Part shown: piece after piece, positions 58,387 to 64,000 of the stretch
Layout of the letters: the number at the start of each line of letters is the position of its first letter
How positions within the stretch are numbered: the first letter of the stretch is position 1
Assembly: GCA_028023455.1 (NCBI GenBank)
Contig: JAQFVV010006654.1
Location: forward strand, 248,001 to 312,000
Source of the DNA: Epiperipatus broadwayi
Lineage: Eukaryota > Onychophora > Udeonychophora > Euonychophora > Peripatidae
DNA length: 64,000 bases
Direction: 5' to 3'
Made by a program: the position numbers and the translations under genes
The notes under the pieces: model-generated
Told to the model about the DNA's origin: nothing
Database searches by the model: none
Seen by the model: only the letters and a program-made list of their open reading frames with translations

Positions 58387-58700
58387 AACATTAAATACCA
58401 GTTAACACTTAAATAAACCCAATATAAATAACAATCAACAATCTGGAACTGTTTTCAAGACAACTTCTTTTTAACAATAAAGGTGAAATCGTACGTTTAT
58501 TTATGGTTCAGCGTATTTACATAGACACTAAACATTGCAACTTGAGCGTAGACATTGAAATTATCGATACAAAGAAATTTAAATAAATCTCCATTAAACA
58601 GGTAAATATAACCTGTTCTGAATGCAGATTAATAAATAGTCAATTATAACATTACAAATTTCAATTATAATTTTCAAATTGCACCTAAAGTATTACTTAA
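58001..58700. other. AT-rich stretch with a (TC)n(TA)n microsatellite
   Basis: A (TC)n(TA)n compound tract lies at 58343-58385. Otherwise nothing recognised. Confidence 0.5.
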
Positions 58701-58701
58701 G

Positions 58702-58830
58702 TCATAAGTATATATATATATATATATATATACTTATGATATATAGTAATTGAAAGGATATTACATTTACAAGCTATATATATATATATATATATATATA
58801 TAGCTTGTAAATGTAATATCCTTTCAATTA
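58702..58830. repeat. Two adjacent TA-centred palindromes
   Basis: ATAAGTA(TA)nTACTTAT at 58702-58740. Then, at 58747-58830, a 29-base arm (TAATTGAAAGGATATTACAT...AAGC), (TA)n and its exact reverse complement. Confidence 0.95.
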
Positions 58831-59049
58831 TATATAAATTAAAGTAAAAATCAGTATAAACTAATATATAACCAAATCAAGTCAAAAGGAAAAATAGTAT
58901 CAACTAATATACAATCAAATCAAGCCAACACAAATATGAAAATATAATAAAATGAAAACTCAGCATTCAAACTAAAACAATACATTACCCACAAATCAAA
59001 TCAATTATACTAATATATCCATGAGTTGTAGTAAAATTCCAAAAGTTAT

Positions 59050-59229
59050 ATTTTTATATTGGACTATTTCCATCATCTAATATGAGTATTGAATATCTTC
59101 AGAAAAAATTAACTATATTCATAGGGCTATTACTAACAGTTGAATGTATTTGGATTATTTAAATAAAGTTAAAAAATTTCTAAAGATATTCAATAATCAT
59201 ATTAAATGATGGAAATAATCCAATATAAA
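59050..59229. repeat. Imperfect palindrome with about 52-base arms
   Basis: TTTTATATTGGACTATTTCC...TCTTCAGAAA (59050-59101) is the near reverse complement of TTTCTAAAGATATTC...AATATAAAA (59179-59229). Confidence 0.85.
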
Positions 59230-59462
59230 ATACAACTAAAACACCGTCATCACAAACCATCAGAAAATTCCAAAAGTTATGTTTTCATCTTATTAATAAT
59301 TTCAGATTTATATCATTAAATCATAAAGCTTGCCTTAATTTTTTTCCCTATTATTTTATTTTATTTTCGTGTGTATTTTGATTTGATATGATTGTATCAA
59401 TAAAATAAAATCGTAGTATTACTAATTGGGAACTGGGCTAAAAGTATAAATTTAATATATAT

Positions 59463-59677
59463 AAAAGACATATTTTGTGGGTTCATCGTGTTAAAAAAAT
59501 TAAATATTGATATACAGACGTTTCGACTTGATCACACAAGTCATCCACTGACTTGTGTGATCAAGTCGTACCGTCTCGGTATATTCACCCAGTGGATGAC
59601 TTGTGTGATTAAGTCGAAACCTCGGTATATCAATATTTAATTTTTTTAACACTGATGAACCCGCAAAATATGTCTTT
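59463..59677. repeat. Palindrome with about 88-base arms (fold-back element)
   Basis: AAAAGACATATTTTGTGGG...CATCCACTG (59463-59550) pairs with CAGTGGATG...CGCAAAATATGTCTTTT (59590-59677). The 39-base spacer repeats part of the arm (ACTTGTGTGATCAAGTCG). The arms contain GATGACTTGTGTGAT and TCGAAAC motifs like those of PLE-type hammerheads, but no complete ribozyme can be assembled. Confidence 0.85.
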
Positions 59678-59689
59678 TATATATGCAAC

Positions 59690-60840
59690 GTGAAAATCTT
59701 CTTAATCAATATATATATATATAATGTATTAAATATATATGTATATCATAATCAATATATATATATATAATGTATTAAATATATATGTATATCATTTTCA
59801 TTCCTGTCAATTTATTCTAGAATGAGATTCTCTCTGATATTAATCCAGTTTTTTTATAAATGGAATGATTTCTTTTCTTAACATTATTTCAAAAAATTTA
59901 ACTATGTCATTCATTCTTCTTAGATGACAAATTTATATGTCATATGATTTAAAATAAATTTCAAGATTTATTTCAGGATATAATTTCTTTGACATTAAAC
60001 GAGTTTATTAGATAAATTAATTTTTCCTAAATATATTATTCAAAAATTATCTTGATTTCATTCATTCTTCTTGCATGAGAATTTATTTATGTATATTACA
60101 TTATTAAAGATATATTTCAAAATTTCTTCTAATATTATTTTCTGTAATGTGTTCTATCCAACTCCATTTCAATCTCTTAATACTTTAAGCGAAGTCAATG
60201 ATATTTATTTGCTTACTCATCAATACAATAGATGTCTAGAATATAAAATAAAGTCTATGCTATGCTTTATCAAATGCCCAAGTTTCAGATTCATTTAATA
60301 AGCTGTCAAAACACTTCTTTAAAAAATATACTTTTTAGGGACAAGAAATATTTTCCTTTAATACTATTTTCTCCAAAATTTATCTATTCAAATACAACTT
60401 CATAATCAATTTTATCACTTATATTTCTAGCTATAATGCTAAATTTATTGTGCTATTTAATCGTTGTTGCTTTTTAATTTATTACTATCTTGTTTGTTAT
60501 ATTTCTTGAAAGGTCATTAATCACTACTTGCTTTCATTGATTAGATCGTTCTTATAATATTTTCTGAACTTCTGAACACTATTTAAACCATATCAATTGC
60601 AAAACTTAGATGAATTAAGTAATCTCTATTAAATTCACTCATTTTGTGTTCTAATTTATTTTACAAAATATATACTGTAAAAACTGTTATTAAAATATTT
60701 TGAAAAGATAAAATCACTCTTTCTCAAGCAAAATCTAAAGTCACATAATCCAATAACTATTACCACATTTTTATAAAGATTTCTTTTTAGAATTTAACAT
60801 TATTCTAAATCTATGTTTAGGTGTTATGAAGCTTTTGCAT
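59690..60840. other. AT-rich stretch with a 54-bp duplication
   Basis: AATCAATATATATATATATAA...TATATCAT is present twice at 59704-59793. The rest shows no gene; the ORF at 60071-60298 is AT-rich noise. Confidence 0.5.
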
Positions 60841-60846
60841 GGTTAA

Positions 60847-61086
60847 TTGGTCATACTTGATTCAGTCCCTCCGCCTTTTAATACAGATCACATATGGTTG
60901 GTGAATGCTGATGAAAATTATATTAAAAATAGTAGAATCTCTCTTAAAAACTTTATGAAAAGATCTGAATTTTTTATCCCTAAAAGGGGTATTCCACAGG
61001 GTTCTCCCTTGGTGGCTCTTCTGTTTGCAGTTTATATAGACAAATGTTATTTACATACATTGCTGAGAAATTATATTAGCATCTAG
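60847..61086 (+). pseudogene. Reverse transcriptase fragment of a different element
   Basis: The ORF contains KRGIPQGSPLVALLFAVYID near its C-terminal third. This is the conserved RT block R-G-(I/V)-x-Q-G-x-P-L-S-x-x-L-F-x-x-Y of non-LTR elements and related RTs. The preceding residues do not match the RTE here. The motif A aspartate and the ADD box are absent, because the reading ends 20 residues later. Clade uncertain. It lies about 300 bases from the truncated end of the minus-strand RTE LINE. Confidence 0.6.
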
Positions 61087-61379
61087 AAAATTGCGGTGTA
61101 GTAAATCTAAGTTTTCGCGCTGTAATATCCTAAGATTCACGCTGTAATATCCTAAATTAAAAACTCAGTGAGTAATAAATGAATATATTTATATCTTCAA
61201 GCTTTCAGGCCAAGATGCTTAAGACTGGCTTATATATATATATAAAAGTTAGGTATAGAAAAGGTTGGTATCATGCTTTTCTTATCAAAATCTCTGTTGT
61301 GTGTCAAAGCCTGATAGTTCTTAAGACAGCTGTTTAAAAATCTGATTGGCTGTTTGAGAAACAACTGATGGCAAAACCT

Positions 61380-63303
61380 TTCAATTATTACTCCTATCAT
61401 TATGTAATCTAATTGTTGCTGTTGCATTTTTATAAATATTCTTTAAAAGATGACAATATCCTGGATCTACACCTTGATTATCCAATGCTTTAATCACTGA
61501 AGAAATGTTTATAGAATCAAATGCCTTTTCATAATCTACAAATCCTAAGATAATGGCAACTCATATTCATTTGTCCTTTCTATAACTTCTGTCAATACCT
61601 GGATATGATCTACTGTACTAAAACCACTTTTAAATCCAGCTTGTTCTCTTGGTTGGTGGAAATCCTGTGTTTTCTGTAGACGAGTTGTAATTATTTTAGT
61701 AAAAAATTTGTATACAACTGATAAAAGACTGATAGGTCTAAAATTTCTAATATATTCTTTATCACCTTTTTTGAATATTAATATTAATACTGCATTCTTC
61801 CAATCATCTGGCACATCTTTATCATTTAGACATTTGGTATATAACTTTGCTAAAAAATTTCTATTTCTTCACCTGCTTCTTTTAATATATCAATTATAAT
61901 TCCATCATTACCTGGAGCCTTCCCTTTTTTCATAAATTTAAATGCATGTCTCACTTCCTCATTCAAAATTCTGGGCAATTCGGAAGAAGTAGTAGATATA
62001 GGAAGCACTTGTTCTTTATTACTATATAATTTTTGATATAAGTCTTCTACACATTTCATGATGTCATCTCTCTTTTTAGTAATAATGCCATCTTTTTTTC
62101 TTATTGCAGATATAAATTTCCTACCAATAACAAAATGTTGTTTATACTTTTTAGACTTTTATTCTCTTCTACAGCTCTACTTGCTAGTTCAAAATTATAC
62201 TTTCTTATATCATTTTCGACTCTTTTCGGTACCATTTTACAAAATTCGAGATATTCAATCTTTTTTAATGCATCATTGTTGTATAATCTAATATTCCTTC
62301 TTTTCTTCATAAATTCTCTAGTCTCAGTACAAATTTTATTGGTCAATTGCTGTTTTTTTTCTACCAGCTATCTTTGTTGCAGTTTTTAAAAGTGTATTAG
62401 TTATTTTCCTATTAATGTCATTCAAATCTGAATCATGTTCAAAATCTACTAATACTTAAAACCGATTTCTAAGTTCTAATTTAAATTCATTATAATGTTT
62501 CTGAAGATTAGGAATATCAACTGTAAATATTGTTTTTTTTACTAATTTTTGTCTCTCTAATTTTGCATTTACATGTATCTTACATCTTACTAATCGATGA
62601 TCACTTCCTATGTTAAATTTATTAAGAACATTACAATCTTGAAATATGTATTTTCTGTTAGTCAAAATATAATACAATTCTGCAGTACCTTCATTTGGAT
62701 GATTCCATGTCCATTTTCTTTTAACATTTTTCTCAAAAGAAGAATTCATAATATAAAGTTTTTCTTTTTCACAAACTCCACAAGTCTATGTCCTCTCTCA
62801 TTTTTATTACCATAACCAAAATTACCTACAGCATTTTCATTTGTCATTTGTTTACCAATTCTTCCATTAAAGTGTCCCATAACAATTTTAAAATGTTGTT
62901 TACTCTGATCAAAAGCCTTTTATACATTGATATATAAATCTTCTATAACTTCATCACTACGAGAACTTGTTGGGGCATAAACCTGAATTGTCTGCATATG
63001 GTATCTGCTATTAAGTTGTAAAACTAATCTTGCCACTCTGTCCGATATATCATCAATCTCCACAATGTTATTCTTCCATTTTTTATTTATAATGAATACT
63101 ACTCCACTTGTATTTCCAATATTTGTGCCTTTATAGTAGAGTATATGTCCACTTTTTAAATCAATTGTTTCTTCACCTTTTCTTCTAACTTCACAAAGTC
63201 CAATAATATCCCATTTAATCTGAGACAGTTCTTCTAACTCTTGAAATCTTCCTTCACTTGAAAGTGATCTGCAGTTGTAAGTACCTAAATACAAAGTCGT
63301 CAT
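61380..63303 (-). pseudogene. RTE-type LINE with 5' region retained, RT truncated
   Basis: Minus strand, probable start Met at 63303 (MTTLYLGTYNCRSL). The APE-type endonuclease has NCRS, GLCEVRR, IQVYAPTSS, a GHFN at the usual GDFN position and GSDHRLVR. The RT follows with KAPGNDGI, MPDDWKNAVLILIFKKGDK, FRPISLL, QAGFKSGFST and DYEKAFDS (motif A). The sequence stops resembling RTE after ATIRLHND near 61395, so the QGD block, ADD box and C-terminus are missing. Stops and frameshifts occur at about 62920, 62765, 62456, 62100, 61850 and 61550. Retaining the 5' part and losing the 3' part is the reverse of normal LINE truncation. Confidence 0.85.
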
Positions 63304-63375
63304 CAAATGGCGGCCTGAGTCCGCAATCAGGGGATTCTTAGTACCATCCGCCTTCAGCCACCAACCGCTGCCTTG

Positions 63376-63441
63376 ATATATATATATATATATATATATC
63401 ACCAACCGCTATATTGATATATATATATATATATATATATC
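63376..63441. repeat. Duplicated (TA)n block at the LINE 5' edge
   Basis: A CCAACCGCT-containing string followed by TTGATATATA...ATATCAC occurs twice (63362-63401 and 63402-63442), each with a TA tract. Confidence 0.9.
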
Positions 63442-64000
63442 ACTTGTACTTATATTAAAAACTGGTAAAATGAATGGAAGCTCTTTATATATATTTAACT
63501 TTTAATTGAAATATACAAACTCTTACTGGAGTGATTAGGTTGTTTAATAATTACGATAAATAAGAACGTTATTAAAACTATTAATGTCCAAGATTAATTT
63601 TGTATTTTGTAACATTTTATTTATATTTATTCTTAATAATGGATATGTTAGTAATGTTAGTAAGAGTGTGTATGAATGAATAATTTGTATTTTGATTATT
63701 ATTTTTTATTTATTAAATACTATTTTAAACCTAAAATTTGTCAATCTTTGCCATTTAATTTCCTCTATGAAAGAATGCTAATACACTTAATTAGTTAGCT
63801 ATATAAACATTGGGAAGGATTTCCTTAGAAAAAGAAAAGTAATCTTGAATTAATTAACTTTGTGATAGTGTGTTCAGTTAAATGATTCACTGAACACTGA
63901 CACCTCCAAAAAAAAACTGTCCCAAGTAAGTTTTTTTAAGATCTACAATTGCTATCATAGAAACATAGAATATAAAAAATTATCTGGAATTTGTATAACC
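63442..64000. other. AT-rich stretch, nothing recognised
   Basis: No ORF of interest and no repeat recognised to the window end. Confidence 0.5.

Overview
The window reads as a gene-poor, very AT-rich intergenic stretch of an animal nuclear genome. It has no bacterial-style gene arrays, no long host ORF and no recognisable exon series. It holds many (TA)n, (GATA)n and (TC/AC)n microsatellites, tRNA-derived SINEs, RTE-type LINE pieces, Penelope-like elements (PLEs), LTR retrotransposons with LTRs of about 1.7-2.6 kb, and DNA-transposon-like insertions. This mix suits an invertebrate with a large repeat-rich genome. A mollusc such as a cephalopod is my guess, but no marker gene proves it.

Layout. 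1-4.9 kb is AT-rich with one SINE. At 4.9-6.3 kb lies a 476-nt repeat array that switches strand. At 6.4-7.9 kb lies a broken PLE (RT plus GIY-YIG) with inverted 3' ends, followed to about 8.2 kb by one copy of a 400-nt repeat. At 12.2-13.1 kb is a palindrome built from two PLE C-terminal fragments. At 16.0-20.9 kb is a minus-strand non-autonomous LTR element with a tRNA-Lys primer site. At 21.1-23.0 kb is a probable solo LTR, and at 23.0-24.3 kb a 400-nt repeat array that also switches strand. 24.3-29.2 kb has nothing recognisable. At 29.2-30.1 kb is a palindromic 476-family locus, then a decayed LINE endonuclease to 31.2 kb. At 36.3-42.2 kb is a second LTR element with one coiled-coil ORF, then an RTE 3' fragment. 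At 44.2-45.5 kb are two nested retroposed inserts sharing one target site. At 45.6-46.7 kb is a long-TIR element, and at 46.9-47.4 kb another 476-family copy. At 47.7-55.9 kb is a third LTR element, interrupted in its 5' LTR by a pogo/Tigger-like element. At 57.6 kb is a perfect (GATA)n array of about 62 units. At 58.7-59.7 kb is a cluster of palindromes. At 60.8-63.3 kb are an RT fragment and an RTE LINE that keeps its 5' part.

The most notable signal is that both tandem-repeat families (400 nt and 476 nt) carry a type I hammerhead self-cleaving ribozyme motif once per monomer. I found these by reading. Both match the invariant CUGANGA and GAAA boxes, and they have three short helices and a permitted cleavage base. 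In the 400-nt family helix I covaries between copies (CUUUCA/UGAAAG against CCUUCA/UGAAGG). This is the architecture of retrozyme-like elements: ribozyme-bearing tandem repeats thought to be copied as circular RNAs and mobilised by reverse transcriptases such as those of PLEs. PLE remnants lie in the same window, and most of these elements abut (TA)n tracts. None of the protein-coding elements appears intact, so any mobilisation would need enzymes from elsewhere in the genome.
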